Positions 45,311 to 55,321 are shown, counted from the stretch's first letter. The stretch: DNA of 64,000 bases from Oribacterium parvum ACB1 (GCF_000238055.2 NZ_KE148312.1:2042501-2106500); one strand, 5' to 3'. Translations and numbers: made by a program. Notes: generated by a model not told the origin, from the sequence alone.

Positions 45311-46183
45311 TCATCGCAAGTTCAAACAAATCCGCATCCCATCCATCTCTTCTTTAGACGGAATCATTTGTGCAGTCTTAAATATAACAATTTCACTAGC
45401 CTTTCTTTTTTCTGAAACGCTGTAATTCAAATCATATCTTTTCAAATTATAGCCATCATAAATATGCATTATCTCAGGAACATCATCATAGGTTATAATC
45501 CAGTCACATTTAACCTTTTCTCTAATCATTTTCTCAATTCTTACATGGTCATCATAATTAAAAAAGTTAAGATACAGTTGTTTGCCTTTATCAAAATACG
45601 GTGGATCAAAATAAATTAATCCATCATGCGCGTATTTAGGAAGATAACTTTCTATAAATGAACCTATATCCTTATTATATAAATGGATATGTGCCCTTCT
45701 TTTTGCAATCTTCTCAATACGTTCTGCCAAAGCTTCACGATTAAAACGTGCATCCAGCTTCCAATTACCTCTCTGCGATTTTCCGCCAATCACCCCTCCC
45801 TTAATAATACCAGATCGATTAGTCCTATTCATATATAATGTAGAAAAACCTAATTCGAAACTATACTTTCTATTTTCATTAAAGCATATATTTCGTTGCC
45901 TTCTCCATTCGTCCATTGTAAGTGGAACATTCATTATCTCTTCAAGAAAGCGATCTGTTTCCAATAGAGCTGCACGCCAAAACGAATAAATGCCTTTATC
46001 TAAATCATTTATAACGACGTCTTTTACCAAGTCTTTTTCAAGCAGCCCCATAGCAATTCCGGCGCCACCAGCAAACGGCTCAATATATACGCCTCCAACA
46101 TGATTTAATTTTTTAATCATCAGCTCCATGAATGGTTCAAGCTTTCCTTTACCACCCGGATATCTTAACGGTGAATAAAACAT
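45311..46183 (-). CDS. D12-class (Dam-type) DNA adenine methylase
   Basis: A 290-residue Dam-family N6-adenine methyltransferase. The SAM-binding motif is YSPLRYPGGKGKL at the very start with YIEPFAGGAGIAMGLL, and the catalytic motif is IYFDPPYFDKGKQLY. ATG 46183 gives the conserved N-terminus; a TTG at 46252 would add 23 basic residues. It is followed closely by the OLD-like gene, so the pair could act as modification plus effector. An IS110 remnant lies just upstream. Recognition sequence unknown. Confidence 0.88.
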   Translation of the reverse strand: MFYSPLRYPGGKGKLEPFMELMIKKLNHVGGVYIEPFAGGAGIAMGLLEKDLVKDVVINDLDKGIYSFWRAALLETDRFLEEIMNVPLTMDEWRRQRNICFNENRKYSFELGFSTLYMNRTNRSGIIKGGVIGGKSQRGNWKLDARFNREALAERIEKIAKRRAHIHLYNKDIGSFIESYLPKYAHDGLIYFDPPYFDKGKQLYLNFFNYDDHVRIEKMIREKVKCDWIITYDDVPEIMHIYDGYNLKRYDLNYSVSEKRKASEIVIFKTAQMIPSKEEMDGMRICLNLR

Positions 46184-46252
46184 TATTTTTCTTTTACGAT
46201 GTTTTAAGAAGCAAAAACACCACTTTCCTTTCTTTTTAATATCGTGGTTCAA

Positions 46253-46456
46253 TACATTCAGATACTGTGTACTTTTGATCTTATTCTATAGCTTTGACTA
46301 CTTGAAGGAGTGTATTGCCGCTAGCTGTATCTGAATTGTTTATCAGTTGGATGTGCCATAGGGTTTTACCCATGAGTACTTATCTCACGCAAGTCTACGA
46401 TGATACGGATTGGTGGATATCACGGTATCATACTTTAGGAAGGGAGGTACAACCTC
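46253..46456 (+). other. Left non-coding end of IS110-type element
   Basis: About 200 bases between the methylase gene and the IS110 frame carry no gene. IS110 elements encode their bridge RNA in the left non-coding end, so this may hold its remains. I could not define its fold or exact element boundary. Confidence 0.4.
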
Positions 46457-47407
46457 ATGAGCTATGTTGGCGTTGATATTGCCAAACTTAACCATCTCGC
46501 CTCAGCAATCTCGTCTGACGGTGAAGTACTCATTGAGCTGTTTAAATTTACAAATGACGCTGATGGCTTCCAAATGCTGGTCTCGAAGCTCATTTAGCTT
46601 AAGCAGAGCCCGACAGCAGCATCATCGGTCTTGAATCAACGGCACACTATGGCGACAACCTTGCTCGATACCTTGTCGCTGAAAATTCAGCTTACATCCT
46701 ATGCTGATGAGGTCTTTCCGGAGCTCCAATATTTTTTTAAATCCGGTTTGCATCAGAAGTCTGTCTATGCCCTCCTGAAGGAGGCTCCTACACCGGAGAC
46801 CATTGCTTTCATTCATATGACTCATCTCGCAAGTCTACTGATGAAAAACGCGCATGGCCATTTCACAAGAGATCAGGCCACAGAATTAAGAGTTCTTGTA
46901 CGGAGGTCTGTCGGTACATCTGACAGTGCTCTATCTATTCAGATAACTCACTCCATTGTACAGATTGAGTTACTGGATAGCCAGTTAAATAAGATTGAAG
47001 AAGAGATGACTGATATCATGAAATTCAATGACTCAGTTATCATGACCATTCCGAGTATCGGTTATATCAACGGCGGAATGATACTCGGTGAAAAAGGAAA
47101 TATTCACCGTTTCTCCAGTCCCGGTAAGCTGCTTGCCTTTGCAGGTCTTGACCCTTCTGTATATCAGTCGAGTAACTTTCACGCCCGTAAGACAAAGATG
47201 TCAAAGCGTGGCTCCAAAGTATTGCACTATGCCCTGATAAATGCAGCTCGCAACGTTTTAAAGAATAACGCCATCTTCAAGGCGTACTACGATGTAAAGA
47301 TGGCGGAAGGCTGGACACACTACAATGCCCTGAGGCATTGTGCCGGCAAGCTCGTCAGAGTCATCTGGATAATGATGACAAACGACTTGGAATTTAACCT
47401 CCACTAA
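46457..47407 (+). pseudogene. IS110-family transposase, frameshifted and internally deleted
   Basis: The start MSYVGVDIAKLNHLASAISS carries the first catalytic Asp of the DEDD domain. The frame ends in TAG at about 46598 after MLVSKLI, resumes in another frame ([18 protein letters not shown]), and continues in a third from about 46631 to 47407. That last part has the Transposase_20 region [16 protein letters not shown] and [19 protein letters not shown] with the catalytic Ser. The usual segment between YLVAEN and the central domain is shortened. It is dead and cannot move alone. Confidence 0.85.
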
Positions 47408-47833
47408 GAGGTCTGTATATCGCATCGATAGATTTGTTTAACAGCGCCCACCCGGGAGCCTTGTTAAGCTTACTCTTTTTCACCATCGATAGAAAAAAGA
47501 ATTTTTTATTAATTCAGGGTTGATTTTTCATAGTTGGTCTCCTATTAATTTTGCTGAACTATATTATACGCTATTTCATATAACTTCTATACACAATATA
47601 AAGACATCGCCCCAGACAATATAACTTAATAAAATCTCTTTCTCCCGAATAGATACATATAGCTATAAAAAGAGTCTCAATAATATTAACAATATACTTT
47701 CTATGATTCTCAAGGTTACTAATGACATTATATATCATTCTATTATAAAAAAGCCTTTTAAAAGAGCACTGTATTATGACAATATTATAGTTCTTTTAAC
47801 TCAGATATTTAAACCTTACATAATACATTTTCA
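47408..47833. other. AT-rich stretch, no gene recognised
   Basis: It holds the IS110 right flank and then very AT-rich sequence. Open frames here have no ribosome site and weak composition, so I assign none. Confidence 0.6.
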
Positions 47834-48498
47834 TTATTTACCAATTTTACTCAATGCGAAATGTTTAAAAGCCTTTATATCTTCTATATCACTTATTAAA
47901 TTATCCAGATCACGTTCATCATAATTGACAAGTTTATTTATCATAGATAATAAGAAAAATAAGATAAATATAACTAAAAAAACAAATAACACATAAATAG
48001 CATTTGTAAAAATACTATCTACATTATTTTTATCAAAATATACCGCTAAAAAAGCGGCCAACGATGGGGATAAAAAGAATTTGCCTAATCCATAAAAAGC
48101 TTGTTTTGTAGGCTTAAAACTATCATATAATTCCTTTTCTTTCTGCGCTAAAACTATTAGACAATCCAGTTCTTCATTACTTTCAATATTCACATCAAAA
48201 TCTTTTAATAAAGATAACATATTCATCATTGTCTCGTTAACATAAGGCTTGATTCTTTTTTCAATAATTTGATTTTTTTTAGGCGAATGCTCTCTATAGT
48301 AAAACATAATAATAACTATAGAACATAATATAAAGGTTATTACAAGAGAAACACTATTCCTAAGAAAATAATGTACAATAAAAGCCACTCCAAATAATAT
48401 AGTTAAAAAAACAAAAATTTATCAAACAAGTCTAAATCCTTCATTAATCTTTTCGGGCGAACCTCTACTTGATATCTCTGAAATAGGTAATTGAACAT
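47834..48498 (-). pseudogene. Membrane protein gene split by a frameshift in a T run
   Basis: The first frame starts at ATG 48498 behind AAGGAAAGG and encodes MFNYLFQRYQVEVRPKRLMK with a following DLDLFDKFLFF, then hits a stop at a run of seven T residues (minus strand, 48411-48405). One added T would restore the frame into LTILFGVAFIVHYFLRNSV and an intact 184-residue remainder. The whole protein would be about 217 residues with three or so membrane segments and a soluble middle region. Family not recognised. The break may be a true mutation, phase variation or a sequencing error. Confidence 0.7.
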
Positions 48499-48629
48499 AT
48501 CCTTTCCTTTCTTTTATACAAAAACAGACTGCTCTCCATTATTATTAACAAACAAAAAAGTAATATATATTTTTTGTTCATTGAAAGATGAAATATACTT
48601 ATTAAATCATATCTCCATAGCAATTAACC

Positions 48630-50171
48630 CTACTCCATCTCAATCGTTCCTGGTGGCTTGGATGTCAAATCATAGAACACCCTATTCACTCCCTTGACCT
48701 CATTCACGATTCGATTCATCACCCTCTGGAGTACGCTAAAGGGGATATCTGCGCATTCTGCGGTCATAAAGTCATCGGTAATCACCGCACGGAGAGCCAC
48801 CGCATAGTCGTAGGTACGGAAGTCCCCCATAACACCTACGGAGCGCATATTGGTGAGGGCGGCAAAATACTGGCTGTAGAAACGGGAAAGTCCTGCCTTC
48901 TCGATTTCCTCACGGTAAATGAAGTCCGCATCCTGTACCATGCGAACCTTCTCAGGAGTTACTTCTCCGATAATTCTTACCCCAAGTCCCGGTCCCGGGA
49001 ATGGCTGACGATAAACCAGATGCTCCGGAAGGCCAAGCTCCAGTCCTACCTTACGCACCTCGTCCTTAAAAAGCAGGCGCAAGGGCTCCACGATTTCCTT
49101 AAAGGAAATATTCTTCGGAAGTCCCCCTACATTGTGGTGGGACTTGATCACTGCGCCCTTTCCAAGGCCGGATTCCACTACGTCTGCGTAAATGGTTCCC
49201 TGGGCAAGGAAGTCCACTGCTCCGATTTTATTGGCCTCACGCTCAAAGATACGGATAAACTGCTCTCCGATAATCTTTCTCTTCTTCTCCGGATCTTCCA
49301 CCCCGGCTAATTTCTCAAAATACTCTTCACCGGCATTTACCCGGACAAAGTTTAACTCGAAATCTCCCTTTTCTCCGAAGATTTCCTCTACCTGATCGCC
49401 TTCATTTTTCCGAAGAAGGCCGTGGTCCACGAATACGCAGTACAACTGCTTTCCGATGGCTCTGGAAAGAAGCCCTGCTGCAACAGAGCTGTCCACACCG
49501 CCGGAAAGGGCTAAAAGCACCTTGCCGGAGCCGATTTTCTTTTTCAAAAGGGAAACTTGCTCCTCCACGAAGGACGCCATTTTCCAGTCTCCGGTACATT
49601 TGCAGACGTCATAGAGAAAATGATGAATCATCTTCTGCCCTTCCACGCTATGCTGTACCTCCGGGTGGAACTGCACCGCATAAATCTGTCTATTTACATC
49701 TTCCATTCCCGCAACAGGACAATGCTCGGTATGGGCGGTAATTGTAAAGCCCTCCGGCACCTTGGCAATATAATCGGTGTGGGACATGAAAACGGTGGTC
49801 TCTTCCGAAACATCGGAGAAAAGCACGGAGGTCTTCTCCACATGGGTTTCCGTCTTTCCATATTCGCTGACAGGGGCGGTAGCCACCTCTCCTCCAAGCT
49901 CATAGGCAATCAGCTGCGCTCCATAGCAGAAGCCGAAAATGGGGATGCCCAGCTCAAAAATTTCCTTTCCGATATGCTGGCTCTCCTCCTTGTACACGGA
50001 CTGAGGTCCCCCGGTAAAGATGATTCCCTTGGGACTTAATTCTTTAATCTTCTCTATACCAATGTCGGAACTGTAAACCTCTGCATAAACCCCTTCGTCT
50101 CTTACTCTCCGGGCAATCAACTGGTTGTACTGTCCACCAAAATCCAATACGAGAATCTTCTCATGATTCAT
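48630..50171 (-). CDS. guaA: GMP synthase (glutamine-hydrolysing)
   Basis: A 513-residue enzyme converting XMP to GMP using glutamine. The N-terminal amidotransferase shows the nucleophile Cys in [15 protein letters not shown] and the His/Glu in [11 protein letters not shown]. The ATP-pyrophosphatase P-loop reads [12 protein letters not shown] (about residue 225). The C-terminal dimerisation domain ends with [15 protein letters not shown], as in the whole family. The ribosome site is AAGGGG. It has its own promoter and a strong leader hairpin upstream. Confidence 0.97.
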   Translation of the reverse strand: MNHEKILVLDFGGQYNQLIARRVRDEGVYAEVYSSDIGIEKIKELSPKGIIFTGGPQSVYKEESQHIGKEIFELGIPIFGFCYGAQLIAYELGGEVATAPVSEYGKTETHVEKTSVLFSDVSEETTVFMSHTDYIAKVPEGFTITAHTEHCPVAGMEDVNRQIYAVQFHPEVQHSVEGQKMIHHFLYDVCKCTGDWKMASFVEEQVSLLKKKIGSGKVLLALSGGVDSSVAAGLLSRAIGKQLYCVFVDHGLLRKNEGDQVEEIFGEKGDFELNFVRVNAGEEYFEKLAGVEDPEKKRKIIGEQFIRIFEREANKIGAVDFLAQGTIYADVVESGLGKGAVIKSHHNVGGLPKNISFKEIVEPLRLLFKDEVRKVGLELGLPEHLVYRQPFPGPGLGVRIIGEVTPEKVRMVQDADFIYREEIEKAGLSRFYSQYFAALTNMRSVGVMGDFRTYDYAVALRAVITDDFMTAECADIPFSVLQRVMNRIVNEVKGVNRVFYDLTSKPPGTIEME

Positions 50172-50206
50172 GCTGTTTTCCCCTTTTCTTCTATTCGTCC
50201 AATTAA

Positions 50207-50225
50207 GTAAGCGACTTTCGCTTAC
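50207..50225 (-). other. Leader hairpin before guaA
   Basis: An eight-base perfect stem (GTAAGCGA/TCGCTTAC) with a three-base loop lies in the guaA 5' leader, about ten bases after the likely transcript start. On the minus strand it is not followed by a T run, so it is more likely a stability or operator element than a terminator. Confidence 0.6.
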
Positions 50226-50239
50226 ACAAAATCGAATTC

Positions 50240-50269
50240 ATTATAGTTTATCTTTAATCCCTAAAGCAA
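50240..50269 (-). promoter_or_regulatory. Promoter of guaA
   Basis: TTGCTT (50269-50264), an 18-base spacer and TATAAT (50245-50240) on the minus strand, about 70 bases before guaA. Confidence 0.65.
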
Positions 50270-50332
50270 GAGTCGGCAAGAAGATATTTAGCAGATATTT
50301 AGCGATATTGAACTGATATTTTCGAACCGTCA

Positions 50333-51178
50333 TTACTTCCGCCTAAGTACGGTTCTTTCCGCATATTTTCCGAAGAAATGATAGCCGGAACCACCTTCAC
50401 TGATGATGTCCAAAAGTTCATCCGCTTTCGTGACCTGAATACCGCCAAGCATCGTTACTCCCTTGGAAAAGAGGCAGTCGGGAAGCATGCTTGCAGTGGG
50501 GCCTACCACAAGAATTTCCGCATTCTTTTTTGCCATAGATAAAAGCTCCGGCAAAGTGTCATTTAAGATGGTCACTCCGGTAATCACCAGCAAATCTGCG
50601 TAAGGCACACATTCGCCTGCCCTTTCCGGAGGAAGAAAATAAGGCATTTCCCGTTCTTTCAGAGTCCTTATGTCCTTTTCCAAAATATGAAAATCCGCAT
50701 TTTCCTGCATAAGCTTTCGAATCATGGGTACCAATGCTCCCACCACCACGGATTTATTATATTTTTTTACATCAATTTCATCAAAAGCATCCGCACCGTA
50801 AAGAAGCTCATACTCCGGATGCGCCGTCTTTTCCCATACTAATGTGCTCAAGGCATTTAACGCCGCAATTCCCAGAGTTCTTCTTAGAATATTTTCCGAA
50901 AAAATATCCTCAAGATAGGCCTTAACTGCTCTCCCTTTAAGTTTTCCGGAAAAGGGCATAGCTTTCGCGGAACTTGGACAGCACACCGCCTCCGGAATCT
51001 CTTTTACCGGAGTAAAACATAGGCCTCCATGCCCTGTAGAAAGCTTCACACCGGAGAAAAAAAGGCCGAAAACAGCCCTTTCCACAGTGATAGAGTCCAA
51101 ATCCACCGCATTTTCAATTTCATGAATGCATTCTTTTAAGAAAATATTGCTTCCCTCAATTTTCTGCAGATCTTTCAT
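50333..51178 (-). CDS. DUF364-family protein
   Basis: A 281-residue protein of the DUF4213/DUF364 type. The N-terminal half carries GLFFSGVKLSTGHGGLCFTP, and the C-terminal half LVVGALVPMIRKLM-like and DLLVITGVTILNDTLPELLSM with VVGPTASMLPDCLFSKGVTMLGG, the typical DUF364 blocks. The family is thought to bind metals or act with metal-chelate systems; the reaction is unknown. The ribosome site is AAGGAG. It stands alone between guaA and tmRNA. Confidence 0.85.
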   Translation of the reverse strand: MKDLQKIEGSNIFLKECIHEIENAVDLDSITVERAVFGLFFSGVKLSTGHGGLCFTPVKEIPEAVCCPSSAKAMPFSGKLKGRAVKAYLEDIFSENILRRTLGIAALNALSTLVWEKTAHPEYELLYGADAFDEIDVKKYNKSVVVGALVPMIRKLMQENADFHILEKDIRTLKEREMPYFLPPERAGECVPYADLLVITGVTILNDTLPELLSMAKKNAEILVVGPTASMLPDCLFSKGVTMLGGIQVTKADELLDIISEGGSGYHFFGKYAERTVLRRK

Positions 51179-51258
51179 TGTACTGCTCCTTCAAATGAAT
51201 TTTCTGTCATTATAACATGATAAATCTCATTAAAGCCTTGAATTTTTATCCACTGACA

Positions 51259-51298
51259 AAATCTTTACTCTATTGAAAGAAATCTTTACTCTATTGAA
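51259..51298. repeat. 19-bp direct repeat upstream of tmRNA
   Basis: AAATCTTTACTCTATTGAA occurs at 51259-51277 and 51280-51298, two bases apart, 25 bases before the tmRNA promoter. Confidence 0.85.
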
Positions 51299-51322
51299 GC
51301 TAAATTGAAAGAAATGAGATTC

Positions 51323-51351
51323 TTTACAAATTCCGCATTTTCCCGTAAAAT
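51323..51351 (+). promoter_or_regulatory. Promoter of ssrA
   Basis: TTTACA (51323-51328), a 17-base spacer and TAAAAT (51346-51351), 14 bases before the tmRNA 5' end. Confidence 0.65.
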
Positions 51352-51365
51352 AAAAAACTGTATAT

Positions 51366-51705
51366 GGGCTTGTACCGGTTTCGACGGGGATGATGCAGCT
51401 TTAGAAGCTATCCGAAAGAAGTCGCGTTAAACTTCAAAATTAAAATTAAACGCTAACGATAATAGTTACGCATTAGCAGCCTAAGCGCTGCTGGCCAGCC
51501 TTCTCTCACTCACAGGAGAAGATCCTGACCTCATTTATGTGGGAAACGACGCGTATGGTTCCTCCCATGCTCGGGCGTATGTAGAGGATACCGACTCATA
51601 AAAGAGGTGCACAGCTTTTATGAGTGGGGAATCTTGAAGTGTACTATGATAGTAGAAGGAAAGGGAATTCGTTTTCGGACATGGGTTCGACTCCCATCAG
51701 GTCCA
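51366..51705 (+). ncRNA. ssrA: Transfer-messenger RNA (tmRNA)
   Basis: The 5' part GGGCTTGTACCGGTTTCGAC and the 3' part GGACATGGGTTCGACTCCCA are the tRNA-like halves. The acceptor GGGCTTG pairs with CAGGTCC using two wobble pairs. The mRNA-like part resumes at GCT 51452 and stops at TAA 51484, giving the tag ANDNSYALAA, close to the E. coli ANDENYALAA. The 3' CCA is not encoded (A then CGA), so it must be added after processing. The RNA rescues stalled ribosomes together with SmpB, which is not in this window. A strong terminator follows. Confidence 0.97.
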
Positions 51706-51710
51706 CGATG

Positions 51711-51759
51711 AAAAACAGCAGATTTAAGCCGATATTGGCCTAAAATCTGCTGTTTTTTT
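51711..51759 (+). terminator. Terminator of ssrA
   Basis: The stem AAAACAGCAGATTTAAGCC pairs with the downstream arm, which ends CTGCTGTTTT and runs into seven T residues. Confidence 0.9.
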
Positions 51760-51877
51760 ATTCTTTACAAATTTGTTTTGCAGTATCTCACTGATAACGA
51801 ATATCGCTACAATATCTGCAATATTTCATTTATAACATGTATCAAAGATAAAGCTTGACTTGACTTACTCTTCCCTA

Positions 51878-52432
51878 TCAAAACTCCACTTCCTTCAGCA
51901 CTTCCCCGTCTAAGGTATAAATCGCAAATCCCTTCTCCGTAAGTACCCCGTAGCTGTTCGGGTTTCCTTCCTTCGGAAGACTTGCAGATCCCGGATTTAA
52001 GTGGAAATAAAACTTTCCGTCCCGCTCCTTCTTCTCCGCAACAGGAAGGTGGGTATGTCCCTGCAAAAAGACATCGCCATTCTTTCTAAGAGGAAAACTT
52101 TCATGATTATACACATGCCCGTGACTTAAGAAAATGCTTCTACTTCCCAAGTCAAGCAGCGCATAATCTGCCATAATGGGAAAGTCCAGTACCATTTGAT
52201 CCACTTCCGCGTCACAGTTTCCTCGTACTGCAAGGATTTCATCCTTAAGAGGATTCAGCATCGCAATAACTTCCTTCGGCGCATAGTCCTTCGGTAAATC
52301 ATTTCGCGGACCATGATAAAGGAGATCTCCAAGGAGGAGAAGCTTTTCATACTCTCCCGCCTTGTAGATATCCAAAAGCTTCTTTGTATAATAAGCTGAG
52401 CCGTGTAAGTCGCTCATAACAAAATACTTCAT
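51878..52432 (-). CDS. YfcE-type metallophosphodiesterase
   Basis: A 184-residue calcineurin-fold phosphodiesterase. Metal motifs are MSDLHGS, LLLGDLLYHG, VRGNCD, SHGHVYN and LQGHTHLP, in order. ATG 52432 follows GGAGAAG, which is embedded in the argS end; the start is one base after the argS stop. A frame from 52477 would overlap argS further. Substrate unknown. It is probably cotranscribed with argS. Confidence 0.9.
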   Translation of the reverse strand: MKYFVMSDLHGSAYYTKKLLDIYKAGEYEKLLLLGDLLYHGPRNDLPKDYAPKEVIAMLNPLKDEILAVRGNCDAEVDQMVLDFPIMADYALLDLGSRSIFLSHGHVYNHESFPLRKNGDVFLQGHTHLPVAEKKERDGKFYFHLNPGSASLPKEGNPNSYGVLTEKGFAIYTLDGEVLKEVEF

Positions 52433-52433
52433 C

Positions 52434-54236
52434 TTACATCTTCTCCGGAGCAGAGAATCCAAGTACATGGATTGCATCGGTCAGGATTCTCCAGGTAAGG
52501 GCGAGGTGAGCAATATAGTTCTTCTGCTTCTCCTTATTCTCTTCTCCAAGAATCTTTACATTGTGGTAGAACGCATTGAAGCTGTTTGCCAATGCATAGA
52601 TGTATCCGCAGATCTTATGCGGTGCAAGTTCCTTCCAAGCGTCATTCATTTCGTCGGCAAATACGATAATCTGCTTCTGAAGCGCAAGTAAAGAAGGCTC
52701 CTCATCGGACTGAATCTTGTAGTTCTTTCCATAGTTCTTAATCCATGTTGCGGTATCTGCAGAGCTCTCTCCGTTTGCCTCAGCGTATTTCCGTAAGATA
52801 GAGGCAATACGCACGATAGTATACAAAATATAAGGACCGGTATTTCCTTCAAAAGCACTGAACTTCTCCAGGTCGAAAATATAGTCCTTTGTAATCTGGT
52901 TGGAAAGATCACCGTACTTTAAGGCTGCAAGAGCGATAACCTTTGCGGTTTCCTGTCTCTCTTCGCTCGTGAGTCCGGTATCCTTTCCTTCTTCCATACG
53001 GGAAAGTACGGAGTCCCGAATCTCGTCAATGAGCTTCTCTAAACGAAGCACTCCGCCATCTCTTGTCTTAAAGGGCTTTCCGTCCTTTCCGTTCATGGTT
53101 CCGAATCCCATGAAGGTGAGCTTTGTTTCCTTCGGAAGGAGCTCCGCCTTTCTTCCTACACGGAAGAAGGAGGTGTAATGCAGCTCCTGACGGCTGTCCG
53201 CCACATAAAGATACCAGTTCTGCGGATAGAGTTTCTCTCTATCCATAATGGTTCCGAGGTCGGAGGTGGCATAAAGGCTTGCTCCGTCGGACTTTAAAAT
53301 CATACAGGGAGGCAGTTCTTTCTTATCTTCCGGCTCTGCAATATCCACGACAAGAGCACCGTTCGAGCGATAGGAAAGTCCCTTCTCTTCCAAAATCTCA
53401 ATGAGTCTTGGGAAATAAGGCTCCGCATCGGACTCACCCTTCCAGATCTCAAAATGTACATCAAGAGCATCGTAGTTCTTCTTTAAGTCGGCAATGGAGA
53501 CCTTCATAATCTTCTCCCAAACCTTCTTGTACTTCTCTTCGCCCTTTTGCAGTCTTACCGTAATATCCTTTGCGCGGTTTGCGTATTCCTCGTTCTTTAA
53601 ACTGCCGTCAGGATTCTTCTCCTTTGCCTTCGCGGAAGCCATGGGATAGATTTCCTCGAGTTCACCGATGGTAAAATCTTTCTCCAGCTCTCCTCTTTCT
53701 TCCAGCTCTCCGATGATTAGTCCCATCTGTAAGCCGAAGTCACCGAGGTGCACATCACCTACTGCTTCATTTCCCATACGGATAGCCAGACGCTTTAAAG
53801 CTTCTCCGATGGATGCGGAACGAAGGTGCCCTACATGAAGGGGCTTTGCTACATTTGCTCCGCCGTAGTCCACAAGAACTTTCTGTCCTTCCTTCGGATC
53901 CAAACCGTTTTTCTCATCTTCCGCCATCAAGCTGCAATATTTTGCAAGAAATGCCGGAGAAAGTGTCATATTCAAAAATCCGGGCTTTACCACTTCCACC
54001 TTGGAAAACAAGGGTACGGATAGAGCCTTATCGCCCTCTAGATACTTCTGTACATCTTCAGCAAGCTCAATCGGGTTCTTCTGATACTTCTTTGCACCGA
54101 TTAAAGCACCATTACTCTGATAGTCGCAAAGGTCGGGACGATTGGAAATCGTGACCTTTCCCAGTTCTTTTTCATATCCGGCAGACTCAAATGCAAGCTC
54201 TACAGCCCCTTGTAAAATCTTCTTTACGCTTTCCAT
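52434..54236 (-). CDS. argS: Arginyl-tRNA synthetase
   Basis: A class I aminoacyl-tRNA synthetase of about 600 residues. The HIGH motif is VAKPLHVGHLRS, with the N-terminal Arg-tRNA domain before it, and the KMSKS equivalent lies in FMGFGTMNGKDGKPFKTRDGG. The C-terminal anticodon domain contains NTGPYILYTIVR, conserved in ArgS. ATG 54236 follows AAAGG by six bases; ATG 54242 two codons upstream overlaps that site. YfcE follows one base later. No T-box is visible in the upstream region. Confidence 0.96.
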   Translation of the reverse strand: MESVKKILQGAVELAFESAGYEKELGKVTISNRPDLCDYQSNGALIGAKKYQKNPIELAEDVQKYLEGDKALSVPLFSKVEVVKPGFLNMTLSPAFLAKYCSLMAEDEKNGLDPKEGQKVLVDYGGANVAKPLHVGHLRSASIGEALKRLAIRMGNEAVGDVHLGDFGLQMGLIIGELEERGELEKDFTIGELEEIYPMASAKAKEKNPDGSLKNEEYANRAKDITVRLQKGEEKYKKVWEKIMKVSIADLKKNYDALDVHFEIWKGESDAEPYFPRLIEILEEKGLSYRSNGALVVDIAEPEDKKELPPCMILKSDGASLYATSDLGTIMDREKLYPQNWYLYVADSRQELHYTSFFRVGRKAELLPKETKLTFMGFGTMNGKDGKPFKTRDGGVLRLEKLIDEIRDSVLSRMEEGKDTGLTSEERQETAKVIALAALKYGDLSNQITKDYIFDLEKFSAFEGNTGPYILYTIVRIASILRKYAEANGESSADTATWIKNYGKNYKIQSDEEPSLLALQKQIIVFADEMNDAWKELAPHKICGYIYALANSFNAFYHNVKILGEENKEKQKNYIAHLALTWRILTDAIHVLGFSAPEKM

Positions 54237-54376
54237 GTTCATCCTTTCTTTTGCTAAATGAGTGCCTACATCCCTTTAGACGACACTCGCAATACATTAA
54301 TATAATTTTTTACTGCAATAATCGGAAGCCTGACTCTGAATACTTCCCGGTTCTGAAAAACCTCCTTATACTACGG

Positions 54377-54401
54377 AAAAAGACTTCCTGAATCGGAAGT
54401 C
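54377..54401 (-). terminator. Terminator of efp
   Basis: Minus strand GACTTCC-GATTCA-GGAAGTC is followed by TTTTTCC. A second hairpin (ACATTGTGC/GCACAATGT, 54421-54443) lies between it and the efp stop. Confidence 0.85.
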
Positions 54402-54458
54402 TATTTCTTATCTAGACAAGACATTGTGCTCCTTGCACAATGTTCTTATGCATAAAAT

Positions 54459-55016
54459 TTATGCTCTGGACTCATAGTCTCCTGTCTGTGTGGAAATGAT
54501 AATCTTATCTCCGATATTTACAAACAAGGGAACCTGAACCTCAACGCCTGTCTCTACAGTAGCCGGCTTGGTTGCACCTGTGGAAGTATTGCCCTTAATA
54601 CCTGGCTCGGTATGAACGACTTCCAAGGTAACCTTCAAAGGAGGCTCTACAGAAAAGACATTTCCCTGATAAGAAATAACTTTAACTATTTCATTTTCCT
54701 TTACAAACTTCATGGAGTCGGCAATCTGCTCATGAGAGAGTGCAATCTGCTCAAAGGTCTCGTTGTTCATGAAGTTGTACATCTCTCCGTCATCATACAG
54801 ATACTGCATATCTACTCGGTCGATTCTTGCTGCCGGGAACTTCTCGGTCGGACGGAAAGTCTTGTCGGTTACACCGCCATTAATCACATTTCTTAACTTG
54901 GTTCGGACGAAAGCAGCCCCCTTACCCGGCTTAACATGCTGGAACTCTATAATCTGAACTACCTGTCCATCCATCTCGATGGTTATACCATTTCTGAAAT
55001 CACCTGCAGAAATCAT
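54459..55016 (-). CDS. efp: Elongation factor P
   Basis: A 185-residue tRNA-shaped factor that helps ribosomes through polyproline stretches. It starts [14 protein letters not shown] and has the conserved loop [19 protein letters not shown] with the Lys at the tip, and the C-terminal OB-fold signature region [15 protein letters not shown]-like segment before [18 protein letters not shown] 55016 follows AGGAGG; the longer frame to 55064 has no site. It is monocistronic with a terminator. Confidence 0.96.
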   Translation of the reverse strand: MISAGDFRNGITIEMDGQVVQIIEFQHVKPGKGAAFVRTKLRNVINGGVTDKTFRPTEKFPAARIDRVDMQYLYDDGEMYNFMNNETFEQIALSHEQIADSMKFVKENEIVKVISYQGNVFSVEPPLKVTLEVVHTEPGIKGNTSTGATKPATVETGVEVQVPLFVNIGDKIIISTQTGDYESRA

Positions 55017-55321
55017 AAATCCTCCTAAATATCTTCTACTTATGGGAAACCGCCACGAGGGCATAGTTCTACCCTAAACTCGCAGTCAATTTTAATATAA
55101 AATGAAAATGCACGCAAGCGTTTCTTGAAAATAAGGCGTTTCAGTACCTTTATTCCTACGCTTCACTTTTATAAATTTGAATTTTTATGTATAATTTTTG
55201 AATAATGAATCAAAGAAAAGAGTTCAGCTTCGATCGATTTTTTTCGCTTCGTTATTACGCTGTAAAAAAAGATTCGATTTTGCTATACAGATTGCTTTTC
55301 AAGGAAAATGGAGGGGAAAAT
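55017..55321. promoter_or_regulatory. Divergent intergenic region between efp and tyrA
   Basis: A TATAAT box at 55192-55197 may serve tyrA, though its -35 is poor. TTGCGT and TAAAAT 17 bases apart on the minus strand (about 55118-55090) may serve efp. No gene is seen. Confidence 0.4.

Noticed and set aside
47703-47924. Plus-strand 73-codon frame in the AT-rich stretch
   Set aside because: No ribosome site, AT-driven composition and antisense overlap with the membrane gene end.
50172-50332. Possible purine riboswitch upstream of guaA
   Set aside because: No TATA-CCTTTA-type three-helix pattern; only a promoter and an eight-base hairpin.
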